Source: Sphingomonas sediminicola (lineage in GTDB: Bacteria > Pseudomonadota > Alphaproteobacteria > Sphingomonadales > Sphingomonadaceae). From it: a stretch of 64,000 nt of DNA. The first letter of the stretch is position 1; every line of letters starts with the position of its first letter. The DNA lies in contig NZ_CP060782.1 of NCBI RefSeq assembly GCF_014489515.1, forward strand, positions 806,001 through 870,000, written 5' to 3'. The position numbers and the translations under genes are program-made. This document shows, one piece after another, positions 1-10,278 of this stretch. Below the pieces are notes generated by a model that was not told the origin of the DNA, did not search any database, and saw only the letters and a program-made list of their open reading frames with translations.

Positions 1-943
1 CATGGGCGCTGAATGAGTCGGATTTACCCATCGATTTTAGCCACGAGCTGTCGAGTCCCCAGTCGGTGTAACGGTCGGTTAAACCACTCGAGCGATCGCG
101 CTCCGGGAAGATCGCCGCCTTAAGTACATTCGCCCCGACTTCGAAGGTCCCGCCAGCGAGGTCGGCCTGATAGGCAATGCGTCCGTAGGGCGCGATTCCG
201 TGAAGCGAGCCGGGGTCTTCCGGATCCATGCCGACGAAATCGAGGAACCCGCGGGATGGACTCGAATAGCCTCCGACTTCGGCATAGAATTTGTGGTCGA
301 ACCAAACATAGGCGGTGAGTCCCAACGCGTTTCCGGCCAGAGGATCGTCGATCAACTCTCCGGCTCCCGGTGTCTGTGAGACCGCGGTCTCCGTAAATGG
401 AAATCCCCATGCCGGTAGTGTATTCCAAGGATCCTGGGCGGTCGGATTGTTGTTCAGTGTCAGCCCGAGGATCGAATCCTGGCCGAACAGCTTGGCGTTC
501 GTGACGGCGCGAATGTCTATGTTGTCCCACGACCAAGCATGTTCGACGCCGTCATAGGTGACGAGCTGGGCAAAGCCGCCAAGATGTTCACCGATTCCGC
601 CGGCGACAAACAGACTAGCTTGATCAAGCACCAGATTGTTGTTGCGACTTAAGTGCTCCGGCGGTGGAACCTGATCCTTCTGCGTATGCGTCCATGAGGC
701 GATTGCCATCGCCGAGAGTGGCACTGATTTATGCATGCGCAGCGTATAGCCGCCCAGTTTGAACTCGCGCCCGAACTGAGTGAGTTCGGGTCCGAAGCCG
801 CCTACGTGGCAAGCGGCGCAATTGCGTCCTGTCTGCTCTGCAAAAGCGGGAACGGCTTGTGCCGGGCGATGGAATGCCAAGGCGATTCCGAAGAGGACCG
901 CTCCTGGGAGAAAGGTCGATACCCAACTGACCCGTATCGTCAT
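1..943 (-). CDS. Cyc2-like fused monohaem cytochrome c / beta-barrel porin (3' end outside window)
   Basis: Partial gene: it starts at ATG 943-941 on the minus strand and stays open to the window edge (314 codons seen). Residues 1-30 are a signal peptide ending AQA. A haem c motif CAACH follows at C42/C45/H46, inside the stretch PAFAEQTGRNCAACH, and then PELTQFGREFKLGGYTLRM. The rest is rich in alternating aromatic/Gly/Asp segments, as expected of an outer-membrane barrel. The N-terminal signature (FAxQTGxxCxxCH, then a FGRxFKLxGY-like block) is what I know from Cyc2-type porin-cytochromes used for outer-membrane electron transfer, although many distant heterotroph homologues are simply called cytochrome c. 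It lies 25 bases downstream of a HiPIP-like gene on the same strand, so the pair is probably an operon. The substrate (iron or other) is inference. Confidence 0.6.
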   Translation of the reverse strand, partial: MTIRVSWVSTFLPGAVLFGIALAFHRPAQAVPAFAEQTGRNCAACHVGGFGPELTQFGREFKLGGYTLRMHKSVPLSAMAIASWTHTQKDQVPPPEHLSRNNNLVLDQASLFVAGGIGEHLGGFAQLVTYDGVEHAWSWDNIDIRAVTNAKLFGQDSILGLTLNNNPTAQDPWNTLPAWGFPFTETAVSQTPGAGELIDDPLAGNALGLTAYVWFDHKFYAEVGGYSSPSRGFLDFVGMDPEDPGSLHGIAPYGRIAYQADLAGGTFEVGANVLKAAIFPERDRSSGLTDRYTDWGLDSSWLKSMGKSDSFSAH

Positions 944-968
944 GCCGCCGCCCCTCTGGCCATGATGT

Positions 969-1244
969 TCAGCTCTTCCGAACGTAAAGGATGCACCAAC
1001 CAGCAGGGCTGACCGGTCCTTCGACTTGCTGGCAATCAGTCGGCGGCTGCCAGAGCGCGCATGTCTGGCAGCGCTGCCCGGATTTCGGAATCGGCTGATA
1101 GTGGGCTTGCTTCTGCGTGAATTTCTTGGGCGCTGCTGATGCAGCGTAGCTCACGCCCGATGTGACCAAGGCGCTAGCTCCGACCGCAGCGATGTTGAGG
1201 AGGTCCCTGCGAGAAACTAGCCCAAACCTCTCGTGCTCTGACAT
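969..1244 (-). CDS. High-potential iron-sulfur protein (HiPIP)-like, Tat-exported
   Basis: A 91-residue protein starting at ATG 1244. The N-terminus has a twin-arginine signal (SRRDLLNIAA, R12/R13) followed by a hydrophobic stretch and an Ala-rich cleavage region near residues 34-38. The mature part is about 50 residues and holds four cysteines, C59, C62, C71 and C84, in the spacing CxxC-x8-C-x12-C with GWC near the end. That is the ligand pattern of small HiPIP proteins holding a 4Fe-4S cubane in the periplasm. HiPIPs carry single electrons between membrane complexes. The porin-cytochrome gene begins 25 bases downstream, which suggests this protein takes electrons from it or passes them to it. 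The function with that partner is inferred. Confidence 0.75.
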   Translation of the reverse strand: MSEHERFGLVSRRDLLNIAAVGASALVTSGVSYAASAAPKKFTQKQAHYQPIPKSGQRCQTCALWQPPTDCQQVEGPVSPAGWCILYVRKS

Positions 1245-1341
1245 GGCAACAACTCCGGCGCTGTGTGCTAGTTGGCCCTAATCGGAGTGGCTGCGAAATA
1301 AGTAGATTCGCGTAAGCTCAGATGTGTCTGACCGGTGAACT

Positions 1342-1371
1342 CATGTCCGCTTCTTACCCATTGCGGACATT
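1342..1371. repeat. Dispersed hairpin repeat, copy 1
   Basis: Left arm ATGTCCGC (1343-1350) and right arm GCGGACAT (1363-1370) pair perfectly; the loop is TTCTTACCCATT. It sits 5 bases beyond the stop codon of the minus-strand gene at 1377-1682. Confidence 0.85.
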
Positions 1372-1376
1372 GAGGA

Positions 1377-1682
1377 TCAGCCTCGGAACGGCGGTCCCTC
1401 GCCTCGGCGGAAAAGTATTTCCTGACGAGCGGCCGGCGTGAAGCCGGATATATCGGCTGTCCAAAGTATGTCGCGATCCCTCCAAGCGAACGAAAGAGCC
1501 TCTGCCGCTCTCTGCTGCAACATCTCGCTTGCAGTGTTGTCGCGCGCCATCGCCACCAGGTCAGGAAGCGCTTCATCGAGCGAAGCAATCATCAAAGCGG
1601 CATAGTCGCGCTCCCAGTCTTCTGCGTCTGGGCTGCGGAAGATCGCGAGTGCCTCCATTGGGGTCTTCGGAACAGAGAGCAT
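1377..1682 (-). CDS. Small protein, possibly HEAT-repeat-like
   Basis: About 101 residues, starting at ATG 1682 (a TTG sits one codon upstream) with a GAGGTG ribosome site about 5 bases ahead of the start. The protein is acidic and helical (ALAIFRSPDAEDWERDYAA, then LPDLVAMARDNTASEMLQQR, AAEALSFAWRDRDI), which looks like two or three short helical HEAT-type repeats. I do not recognise a named family. It stands alone between two copies of the hairpin repeat and diverges from the small gene at 1818. A scaffold or interaction role is only a guess. Confidence 0.6.
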   Translation of the reverse strand: MLSVPKTPMEALAIFRSPDAEDWERDYAALMIASLDEALPDLVAMARDNTASEMLQQRAAEALSFAWRDRDILWTADISGFTPAARQEILFRRGEGPPFRG

Positions 1683-1750
1683 CAAAGCACCTCACAGAAG
1701 TGGCTCCACGCCACCTAGCCCTGAGCATCTCAAGCCAGTGACGATGCATT

Positions 1751-1787
1751 TTGCAATGTCTGCCCTCGACCAAAGCAGACATTGCAA
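1751..1787. repeat. Dispersed hairpin repeat, copy 2 (long perfect stem)
   Basis: The arms TTGCAATGTCTGC (1751-1763) and GCAGACATTGCAA (1775-1787) are perfect reverse complements (13 bp). The loop is CCTCGACCAAA. This is the longest stem of the family and lies between the divergent genes at 1682 and 1818. Confidence 0.85.
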
Positions 1788-1817
1788 CAAGCCGAAGCCG
1801 AGTGCGTTTAGCGGGCG

Positions 1818-2003
1818 ATGAGTGACGAAGACCTAGTTCAGAAGGCGCGGAACCGGGTGGCGCAGTGTCGTCGTCTTGCGGCGATGATCAATGATCCACA
1901 CACTGAAGGCGTCCTCAGGCAAATGGCCGATGAGGCCGAAGCGGACATTCGCACATTCGAAGCTCGGCGAGGCCAACAGGATAACGAGCGACAGCAAGCC
2001 TGA
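1818..2003 (+). CDS. Small hypothetical protein, paralogue of the gene at 24588
   Basis: A 61-residue, highly charged helical protein starting at ATG 1818. It shares a pattern with the 65-residue product at 24588-24785: R-x-x-CRR/CRK, a hydrophobic helix, then a LxxMA block and a long charged helix (VLRQMADEAEADI here, LLRMAEGYEQRAL there). Short proteins of this shape are common in sphingomonads, but I know of no assigned function. No signal peptide or membrane segment is visible. It diverges from the minus-strand gene at 1682, with a hairpin repeat between them. Confidence 0.55.
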   Translation: MSDEDLVQKARNRVAQCRRLAAMINDPHTEGVLRQMADEAEADIRTFEARRGQQDNERQQA

Positions 2004-2153
2004 ATCGCGCTGCTGGCTCCAAAAGCCCCTGGCGTCTCACCCATCGCGATTGCGCACCTATCGACACAGCGTCGCTAATGTCCCTTTCCACCCAAACTTG
2101 CCGCGACAGCATCGGGCCACGGCTGCCACAACCACCCGTCGACCGCTTGAGCA

Positions 2154-2609
2154 TTATGGTAATCTGAGAATTCCACCGACAGCGCGCAATTCGGCGGGCT
2201 TTATCAGCCTCTGGTGCGAAATGCTGACCGAGTGAAGTGCGCCTTCCAATTGCTGCTGCCAATTCTCAAGGAATTGAAACAGGACCGGAAAATCCGGCGC
2301 CAGATCATACTCCTGCCAGACGAACAACTGGAGCAGTGACTGCGCATCCGGCCGATAGTAATAAATCTCCGCCGTCGTGAGCCCGGATCCGCCCATCTGC
2401 TCGACGAACGCGCGATCGGTCATGCCGGCGCAGTGCCATCGTGGGCCCTTTAGAAACCAGATCATACCCGGGGTGCCGAAGCTGCGCGGCGAACGTGGCG
2501 CTGCGCTGGACGTCAGGCGAGCGAGGATCGCACGCTGGACCTCGGGCTCGAAACTTGGCCGCAACTCTGCCTTGAATGGGTGATCGCTCGGAAAGACTTG
2601 TCGCGACAC
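2154..2609 (-). CDS. usg: Usg family protein with N-terminal extension
   Basis: 151 residues. The GTG start at 2609 is chosen because AAGGAGG stands 7 bases ahead of it; the ATG at 2423 would give the usual 89-residue Usg but has no ribosome site. Residues from about 63 to 140 match the alphaproteobacterial Usg family (GLTTAEIYYYRPD, LLQLFVWQEYDLAPDFP, WQQQLEGALHSV, LIKPAELR). Usg genes were first noted near trpF/trpB, and the function is not established. The first 62 residues (SRQVFPSDHPFKAELRPSFE onward) are not part of the Usg core that I know. It reads toward the small gene at 1818, with about 150 bases between them holding only a decayed hairpin-repeat half near 2077. Confidence 0.75.
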   Translation of the reverse strand: MSRQVFPSDHPFKAELRPSFEPEVQRAILARLTSSAAPRSPRSFGTPGMIWFLKGPRWHCAGMTDRAFVEQMGGSGLTTAEIYYYRPDAQSLLQLFVWQEYDLAPDFPVLFQFLENWQQQLEGALHSVSISHQRLIKPAELRAVGGILRLP

Positions 2610-2735
2610 TGTAATCCTCCTTCCAAACTGCCGCTCCTAAGGCTCAAGGGCCTGTTGGCCCGCTGGAATTTTTGTCCGTCAGGCGCTCCCGTCAAGATGT
2701 AAAAGAGCCGCTCCCGGGGCGAGTTCCTGCGGAAT

Positions 2736-2786
2736 TTGGCACTTCGTGCCAACGAGCGCCAAAAATTTTCGTTCCGGGTCTTGAAC
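2736..2786 (+). promoter_or_regulatory. Inverted repeat and possible heat-shock -35 upstream of groES
   Basis: TTGGCAC (2736-2742) and GTGCCAA (2746-2752) form a perfect 7-bp dyad with spacer TTC. It is not the CIRCE element (TTAGCACTC...GAGTGCTAA) bound by HrcA, although the GCAC/GTGC core is similar. CTTGAAC at 2780-2786 resembles the -35 of alphaproteobacterial sigma-32 promoters; I see no convincing -10. The rest of 2610-2878 shows nothing else. Confidence 0.4.
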
Positions 2787-2878
2787 GAGGGATTTCGAAC
2801 TCCAAAATCCGCCGCCGCCTGGCGTCCTCAGCGGATGCCCGGCGATGACATTCACGTTTTGCAACTGGAGGTTAATGC

Positions 2879-4862
<1,984 letters not shown>

Positions 4863-4870
4863 AGAAGGAC

Positions 4871-4897
4871 GAGGAGCGCAGCCTGGCTGCGCTCCTC
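4871..4897 (+). terminator. Stem-loop after groEL
   Basis: GAGGAGCGCAG (4871-4881) and CTGCGCTCCTC (4887-4897) form a perfect 11-bp stem with loop CCTGG, 9 bases past the groEL stop. A clear T-run is missing, so its strength as an intrinsic terminator is uncertain. Confidence 0.7.
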
Positions 4898-4970
4898 AAT
4901 CCTACTTGGTTTATAGTGGAGAGTGCATCCACACTAGTATAGGACTTCACCCGGTCCAGTCATTGGCGCC

Positions 4971-4999
4971 AAGTCCGCTTTCCACCCATTGCGGACATT
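4971..4999. repeat. Dispersed hairpin repeat, copy 3
   Basis: Left arm AAGTCCGC, loop TTTCCACCCATT, right arm GCGGACATT. One T is missing from the left arm compared with the consensus. It lies between groEL and crtZ. Confidence 0.8.
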
Positions 5000-5004
5000 C
5001 GGAT

Positions 5005-5032
5005 CGGCCTAAGGGCGTTTCATACGGCCTAA
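5005..5032 (+). promoter_or_regulatory. Direct repeat CGGCCTAA upstream of crtZ
   Basis: CGGCCTAA occurs at 5005-5012 and 5025-5032, a 20-base period (about two helical turns), 43 bases before the crtZ start. The spacing suits a dimeric activator, but no family consensus is recognised. Confidence 0.3.
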
Positions 5033-5075
5033 AGACCGCTTCGAACCCGGTGTCGGCAGGTCTATAGGACGCCCA

Positions 5076-5570
5076 GTGACTGTCGCCGGCATATTTCTGT
5101 TTTTGGGCACCATTCTTGCGATGGAGGCCGTTGCTTACGCGGCACATCGTTGGGTGATGCATGGGCCGGGCTGGTTCCTGCACGCGAGCCACCATCGCCG
5201 TAGGGATACGCTGTTTGAGCTCAACGACCTGTATGCGCTGATCTTCGCAATTCCCTCGATCGTCCTTCTGCTTGGAGGCGTGCAGCTTGGCTGGGGAAGC
5301 TGGGCCGTGTGGGTGGGTGCGGGCATCGCGGCCTACGGCGCGATCTATTTCGGGTTTCACGACGTCATCGTCCATCAACGCATTGACCATCGTTACGTAG
5401 CGCGCTCGACCTACATGAAGCGGATCATTCAAGCGCACCGATTGCACCACGCAACCAGCGGTAAGCACGGCTCGGTGAGCTTTGGCTTCCTGTGGGCGCC
5501 GCCTGCGGACCGTTTGAAGCGGCAGCTTGGCGAGAGCAAGCAAGCGACTGTCCGCGAGCCTCGTCGCTAA
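5076..5570 (+). CDS. crtZ: Beta-carotene 3-hydroxylase CrtZ
   Basis: 164 residues, normal for CrtZ, starting at GTG 5076. It is an integral-membrane di-iron hydroxylase of the fatty-acid hydroxylase superfamily. The iron-binding His clusters are visible in order: HRWVMH, HASHH, HDVIVHQR and HRLHH, with hydrophobic segments between them (FLFLGTILAMEAVAYA, FAIPSIVLLLGGV, WVGAGIAAYGAIYF). It adds 3-hydroxyl groups to the beta rings of beta-carotene to give cryptoxanthin and zeaxanthin at the inner membrane. It is followed within 4 bases by a second hydroxylase-like gene, and crtB/crtI/crtY lie just beyond on the other strand. Confidence 0.93.
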   Translation: MTVAGIFLFLGTILAMEAVAYAAHRWVMHGPGWFLHASHHRRRDTLFELNDLYALIFAIPSIVLLLGGVQLGWGSWAVWVGAGIAAYGAIYFGFHDVIVHQRIDHRYVARSTYMKRIIQAHRLHHATSGKHGSVSFGFLWAPPADRLKRQLGESKQATVREPRR

Positions 5571-5573
5571 AAC

Positions 5574-6318
5574 ATGCTGACCGCACTGATCCTTTCCGTG
5601 TTCGCGATGACAATTATCGTTGGCGTCCGCTATCTGGCGGTCAGCGGAGCATTTGCGTGGCTCACGGAGCGTCGGTTGCCAGGCTTTTACGACGACCGCA
5701 GCGATCAGATCCGCAAGGAAATCGGTTGGTCCCTTGCGAGCGCCTTCATCTATGCGGCGCCCGCTGGTTTGCTTGCGTGGGGTTGGCAGGCGCGTGGTTG
5801 GACGCGCATCTATGCCGACGTCACAGACTATCCGTTGTGGTGGCTACCAGGATCCGTGGTCGTCTGCCTGCTGCTTCACGACAGTTGGTTTTACTGGACG
5901 CACCGGTTCATGCATCGGCCTCGCATCTACAAGAGAATGCATGCGGTTCATCATGCAAGCCGGAATCCAACCGCGTGGGCGGCGATGAGCTTCCATCCAT
6001 GGGAATCCATTACGGGGGCCGTGCTGGTCCCCTCGCTCGTCCTGCTCATTCCGATCCATTATGGGCCTTGCTCGCGGTGCTGCTGATCATGACGGTGATG
6101 GGGTCACCAATCATATGGGTTGGGAGCTATTCCCGAACTGGCTTGTCCGTGGGCCCGCCGGTCGATGGTTGATAACCGCCAGCCACCACCAGCGACATCA
6201 TGAAAAACATCTCTGCAATTACGGATTGTACTTCCGGTTCTGGGATCGACTGTGCGGCACGGACCGCGGTCTTGGGGAATTTATGATCGACCCGTCGCCA
6301 CGGCCTCTGCGAAACTAG
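5574..6318 (+). CDS. Sterol desaturase/fatty acid hydroxylase family protein, possible carotenoid 2-hydroxylase (frameshifted)
   Basis: The reading frame breaks twice: near 6060-6062, and at the GGGG run 6100-6103. Adding one base at each restores a single protein of about 248 residues. Its His boxes are HDSWFYWTHRFMH, KRMHAVHH and ASHHQRHH, separated by membrane segments, and it ends NYGLYFRFWDRLCGT. This is the membrane di-iron hydroxylase fold. Immediate linkage to crtZ, in an organism of a group that makes nostoxanthin-type pigments, suggests CrtG (2,2'-hydroxylation of the ionone ring), but that assignment is inference. Its 3' end overlaps the 3' end of crtB, which is on the opposite strand. 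Confidence 0.65.
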
Positions 6319-7156
6319 GCACGACATACGCCAGCTTCTGCATCTTGCCGACGGTCACGCGCTGATCCCAGGCAGCGCTGCCCAGTCGGCCGACGCGACG
6401 CCCGATCGCTCCGTAGATGCGCAACGCAGACAAGACCGCAAGGCGTGAGCGGAACGGAAGCTTTTCTACCCCGAGACGAGCGCTCTCTTCGTAGATCGAA
6501 ACTCCGTCGATCAGCCGTTTGACGATCGCCACGAGTGCCGTCTCATTCTCCGGATCGAAAAGGGTCGTTCGAGTAATTCCGAACTCGGCCATCCAGTCGC
6601 TGGGCAAGTAGCATCGACCAGCTTCCAGGTCCTCGCGTACGTCGCGCGCGATGTTCGAAAGCTGGAAGGCGATCCCGAGGTCGGCGGCTCGCTCCAGCGT
6701 CTCCTCATCATCCGCCGGCACACCCATCAGAATGGCCATCATGCATCCGACGGCGCCGGCGACATAATAGCAGTACGTCGCGAGATCCTGTTCCGTGACG
6801 GGCTGCCAGCCGGACTCATCGAGAGCAAAGCCGCGCAGATGATCTTCGAGGAAGCGTTCGGGGATCGGACATTCGGAGAGCAGCAGCGACAGGGCCTGGA
6901 ACGGCAATTCGGCCGTGGCTTCGCCCGCGACCGCCCGATGCGTCTTCCCGCGAAGGACAGCGACGTTGCCACGGAAGCCGCCGGCGAAACCGTAGGTCTG
7001 ACCGTCACAGACGTCGTCACAATGCCGGCACCAGCAATAGAGCAGCCACGCCCTTTCGCGGGTGGTGCGGTCGAACAGCCGGCTGGCGGCGCGAAAGGAC
7101 TTGGAGCCGCTTTGAATGACCTCGTACGCGCCGGCAACGATCTCATCGCGAGTCAT
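6281..7156 (-). CDS. crtB: Phytoene synthase CrtB
   Basis: 291 residues from ATG 7156. It condenses two geranylgeranyl diphosphates to 15-cis-phytoene, the first committed carotenoid step. Visible family motifs are YCWCRHCDDVCDG (first Asp-rich region), YCYYVAGAVGCMM, FQLSNIARDVREDLEAGRCY (second Asp-rich region, Mg-diphosphate binding) and YLPSDW. It is the last gene of the minus-strand run crtY-crtI-crtB; its ATG overlaps the crtI stop by 4 bases, a sign of translational coupling. Confidence 0.96.
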   Translation of the reverse strand: MTRDEIVAGAYEVIQSGSKSFRAASRLFDRTTRERAWLLYCWCRHCDDVCDGQTYGFAGGFRGNVAVLRGKTHRAVAGEATAELPFQALSLLLSECPIPERFLEDHLRGFALDESGWQPVTEQDLATYCYYVAGAVGCMMAILMGVPADDEETLERAADLGIAFQLSNIARDVREDLEAGRCYLPSDWMAEFGITRTTLFDPENETALVAIVKRLIDGVSIYEESARLGVEKLPFRSRLAVLSALRIYGAIGRRVGRLGSAAWDQRVTVGKMQKLAYVVPSFAEAVATGRS

Positions 7157-8630
7157 GCGGCAAGGTCCTTGATCATCAGTCCCGCCGTTGCCTTGGCGCT
7201 TCCAACCACGCCGGGGATCCCGGCACCGGGGTGAGTCCCAGCTCCAACGAAGTAGAGGTTGCCGATGACGTCGTCGCGATTGTGGACCCGAAAGTAGGCG
7301 CTCTGAGTCAGGATTGGTTCGAGGCTGAACGCGGATCCCAGGTGGGAGTTAAGCTCGTGCTCGAAATCGGCGGGCCCGAAATGAAAGACTTCGCCGAGCC
7401 TGTCCCTGAGACCCGGGAGCATCCGCTGCTCGAGGATTTCTAGAAGGCGGCGCGAATATGCCGGCCCTTCGACTTCCCAGTCGATGTCGGCCCGCCCGAG
7501 GTGGGGCACGGGCGCCAGAGCATAGAATGTCGAGCGGCCGGCGGGCGCCATCGAGGCATCCGTCGCGGTCGGATGATGCAAATAGATTGACGGGTCTTCA
7601 GGGAGCGAGTTGCCGCCGTAAATCTCTTTCAGCAGCTCAGCATAACGGGGCCGAACAGGATGCTGTGGTGCGACACCTCGGGCCAATTACCATCAGTCGA
7701 AAAGTGGACCACGAAAAGAGACGGCGAGAAGCGCTTGCGCTTGAGCTTGGCGGAGCTGCGCTTGGCCGAACGATGTCGAAGCATGTCGTAGGTTCGAACG
7801 ACATCGGCGTTTGAGGCGACCGCATCGAACGATTCCTCCCAACCGCTCCGAGTACGAACGGAAGTGGCGCGATCCTCCTTCGTGGCGATGCCGGCGACAG
7901 GGTCGCCCAATCGAACTGAACCGCCAAGCCTCTCCAGATGCTTGACCATGCCGGATACTAGCTGGTTAGTTCCGCCTTTTGCGAACCACACTCCGCCGTC
8001 GCGTTCGAGCTTGTGGATGAGCGTATAGATCGCGCTTGCCGTCATCGGATTGCCGCCGACGAGCAGGCTGTGAAACGACAGCGCCTGCCTCAATTTCTCG
8101 TTGCGGACGAAGCGCGAAACGATGGAGTAAACTGATCGCCAAGCTTGGTACCGCGCGAGTTTCGGAGCCGCGTGCAGCATGGACTTGAAGTCGAGAAAAG
8201 GAACAGCGCCGAGCTTCTCGTATCCCTCGGCGTAAACACCTTCCGAATAACGCAGGAAACGCTGGTATCCTGCGACATCCGCGGGCTCCAGAGCAGCGAT
8301 CTGCCGGCCAAGTTCCTCGTCGTCATTGACGTAATCGAACGTCGTGCCGTCCGGCCAAGAAAGGCGGTAGAAAGGCGACACCGGGACGAGGCTGACATCG
8401 CGCGCCATGTCGGCGCCGGTCAGCTCCCAAAGCTCCCTGAGGCAGGCTGGGTCGGTAATGACCGTCGGGCCGGCATCGAAGACGTGGCCGTCCTTCTCCC
8501 AGGAATAAGCACGGCCGCCGGGCTTGTCGCGGGCCTCGATTACCGTCGTGTCGATCCCGGCCGACTGCAATCGAATCGCTAGCGCCAGCCCACCGAAGCC
8601 GGAGCCGATGACCGCGGCTTTCCGCTTCAT
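7153..8630 (-). CDS. crtI: Phytoene desaturase CrtI (frameshifted)
   Basis: Starts at ATG 8630 (MKRKAAVIGSGFGGLALAIR), giving the dinucleotide-binding motif GSGFGGLALAIRL and then ARDKPGGRAYSWEKDGHVFD. The frame breaks at the GGGG run 7647-7650 (+ strand). One extra base joins HHSILFGP to RYAELLKEIYGG and gives a protein of about 492 residues, the normal CrtI length. The C-terminal FAD signature is intact (NLYFVGAGTHPGAGIPGVVGSA). It performs four-step desaturation of phytoene to lycopene. The start codon overlaps the crtY stop as ATGA. Confidence 0.93.
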
Positions 8631-9764
8631 GCCGCGCTCCTGCGCAAAGCCGACAAAGCGCGGCCGATCGAAACCGGAGGCTTGCCGCTGAAAATGCGGA
8701 CCTTGTCGAAGCCCGAGAGCTGGGCAGCGTAAAAGCGGGAGATGACCGCCGGCGGTAGCCGGTAGAAATGTTCGAGAACGCGGTACGCCTGATCAGGCTC
8801 GGCCGCGTAGAAGAGCATGCGGTTGAGAAGTCGGAAAAAGGCTCTGTCCTGCCAAAGCTGCTGTGCCCGTTTGTGGAAAACCGCGTGCAGCGCCTCACTC
8901 GTGAGCTCATCTTGCTGGGCGAGGAGCGCAGCATTGGCGACCGCATCGGGGAGCGAATAGCTCGTGGTCGGGTGGAAGAATCCGCCGCGAAGTCCAAGGC
9001 GCGCCACCTGTCCGCTTCGCCAGAGCGTCTCGACATCCCGCCGAGCACGATGGGCAGGACGCCGCTCTCTTCATCTAGGACCTCTGGAGAACCCCCGCCC
9101 AACCTCATGGCCAGCTGATCGATCCGGCCCGCAATGCCGCCTGATCCAAAACCGGGGTGCGGGAGTAATAAGTATCCTCGATCAGCAGATCGGTCGGGCT
9201 GACCGGCAGCTGATAGATGAAGCGGTAGCCGTCGACCTGCTCGACGGTCGCGTCCATGATAATAGGGAGCGACATGCCGTGCGGCCGGGGGAAGCGGTAG
9301 TAGCGGCCGACGAACTTCTGCCACCCCAGCTCGAGGCCTGACATCGATGACGGGCCTCGTGCATCAATTACCGCGTCGGCCTCGATCGTTTCGCCGTCCA
9401 GCGTAATCGCGCACGGCTCCACGGCCTGGATCCGCGCATTCAAGCGAAACTGTTCGGGACGCAACCCGGCGCGGACGGCGTCGTCGAGGTGGATCGAACG
9501 AATGCCGGTGTAACCGACGTCGATCTTTCTGCTGCGCCTGGGGAAATGGACCTCGTGCGCAGGCCAATGGGTCGCCTCGACTCCCTGGAGCACCCAGCGG
9601 ACCTTTGGCGGGACGTCGGATTCGAAGAACGACCAAGTGTGGTTTCCGCCGAAAGTTTCGCCCTGCTCGACGAGTAGCAGCTCGGTCCTCGGTCGACGTC
9701 TCGCGAGCGCGAGAGCGGCGAGAGAACCCGAGAGCCCTCCGCCTGCGATTATGATCCGGCTCAC
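8627..9764 (-). CDS. crtY: Lycopene beta-cyclase CrtY (frameshifted)
   Basis: Best start is GTG 9764 (VSRIIIAGGGLSGSLAALAL), which begins right at the dinucleotide-binding motif. Two breaks, near 9126-9127 and at 9037-9039, are each cured by one added base. The result is about 379 residues, normal for CrtY. The restored middle reads ARIDQLAMRLGGGSPEV, then GVLPIVLGGDVETLWRSGQV and ARLGLRGGFFHPTTSYSLPD, a stretch typical of bacterial CrtY. It also carries FGGNHTWSFF near the N-terminus. It cyclises both ends of lycopene to beta-carotene. It heads the minus-strand operon crtY-crtI-crtB. Confidence 0.92.
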
Positions 9765-9814
9765 TTCATCACCCGCGTGGCGAAATCCTCCGGCCGCTGA
9801 TAAGCAATTGACGA

Positions 9815-10240
9815 ATGACACGATTTGCCACGCTTCTGGTCGCTATTCCGCTGATTTCGGCGACTGCTCCTGCCGCTACGGTCGAAGTCGATTTGACGGC
9901 GCTTCGTAACACGCACGGAGCCATTCGCTTGTGCATGACCCGAAACCCGGCGCACTTCCCGAACTGCAAGGCAGATCCCGACGCGTTCAAGCAATCTGTT
10001 CCGGCGGACATTCGAAGGATCCAGTTCACTGGGGTGCCCGCCGGTCGCTATGCCTTGTCCGTTTTTCATGACGAAAACGCCAACCAGAAGCTCGATACGC
10101 TGGTCGGAATCCCAAGAGAGGGCTTCGGCTTCTCGCGAAATCCTGGGATCCGCTTCGGGCCGCCGCGTTTCGAAAAGGTGAGCATTGAACTTACGTCCGG
10201 CTTCACTCGCACGAGCGTGCGCATGCAATACCTGCTTTAG
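9815..10240 (+). CDS. DUF2141 family secreted protein
   Basis: 141 residues with an N-terminal signal peptide (MTRFATLLVAIPLISATAPAA). The mature part carries the DUF2141 hallmark: GAIRLCMTRNPAHFPNC early, then GVPAGRYALSVFHDENANQKLDT and GIPREGFGFSRNP. Proteins of this family are small, exported and beta-rich; sphingomonads often keep one beside carotenoid genes. The role is unknown. It diverges from crtY with only 50 bases between the two starts, so the two genes may share a control region. Confidence 0.85.
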   Translation: MTRFATLLVAIPLISATAPAATVEVDLTALRNTHGAIRLCMTRNPAHFPNCKADPDAFKQSVPADIRRIQFTGVPAGRYALSVFHDENANQKLDTLVGIPREGFGFSRNPGIRFGPPRFEKVSIELTSGFTRTSVRMQYLL

Positions 10241-10278
10241 CCCATATAGATTCGCGGAATTCAGAGACTTACCCTGCA

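Noticed and set aside
2736..2752. CIRCE element for HrcA
   Set aside because: The dyad is TTGGCAC/GTGCCAA and lacks the conserved TTAGCACTC half and its 9-base spacer.
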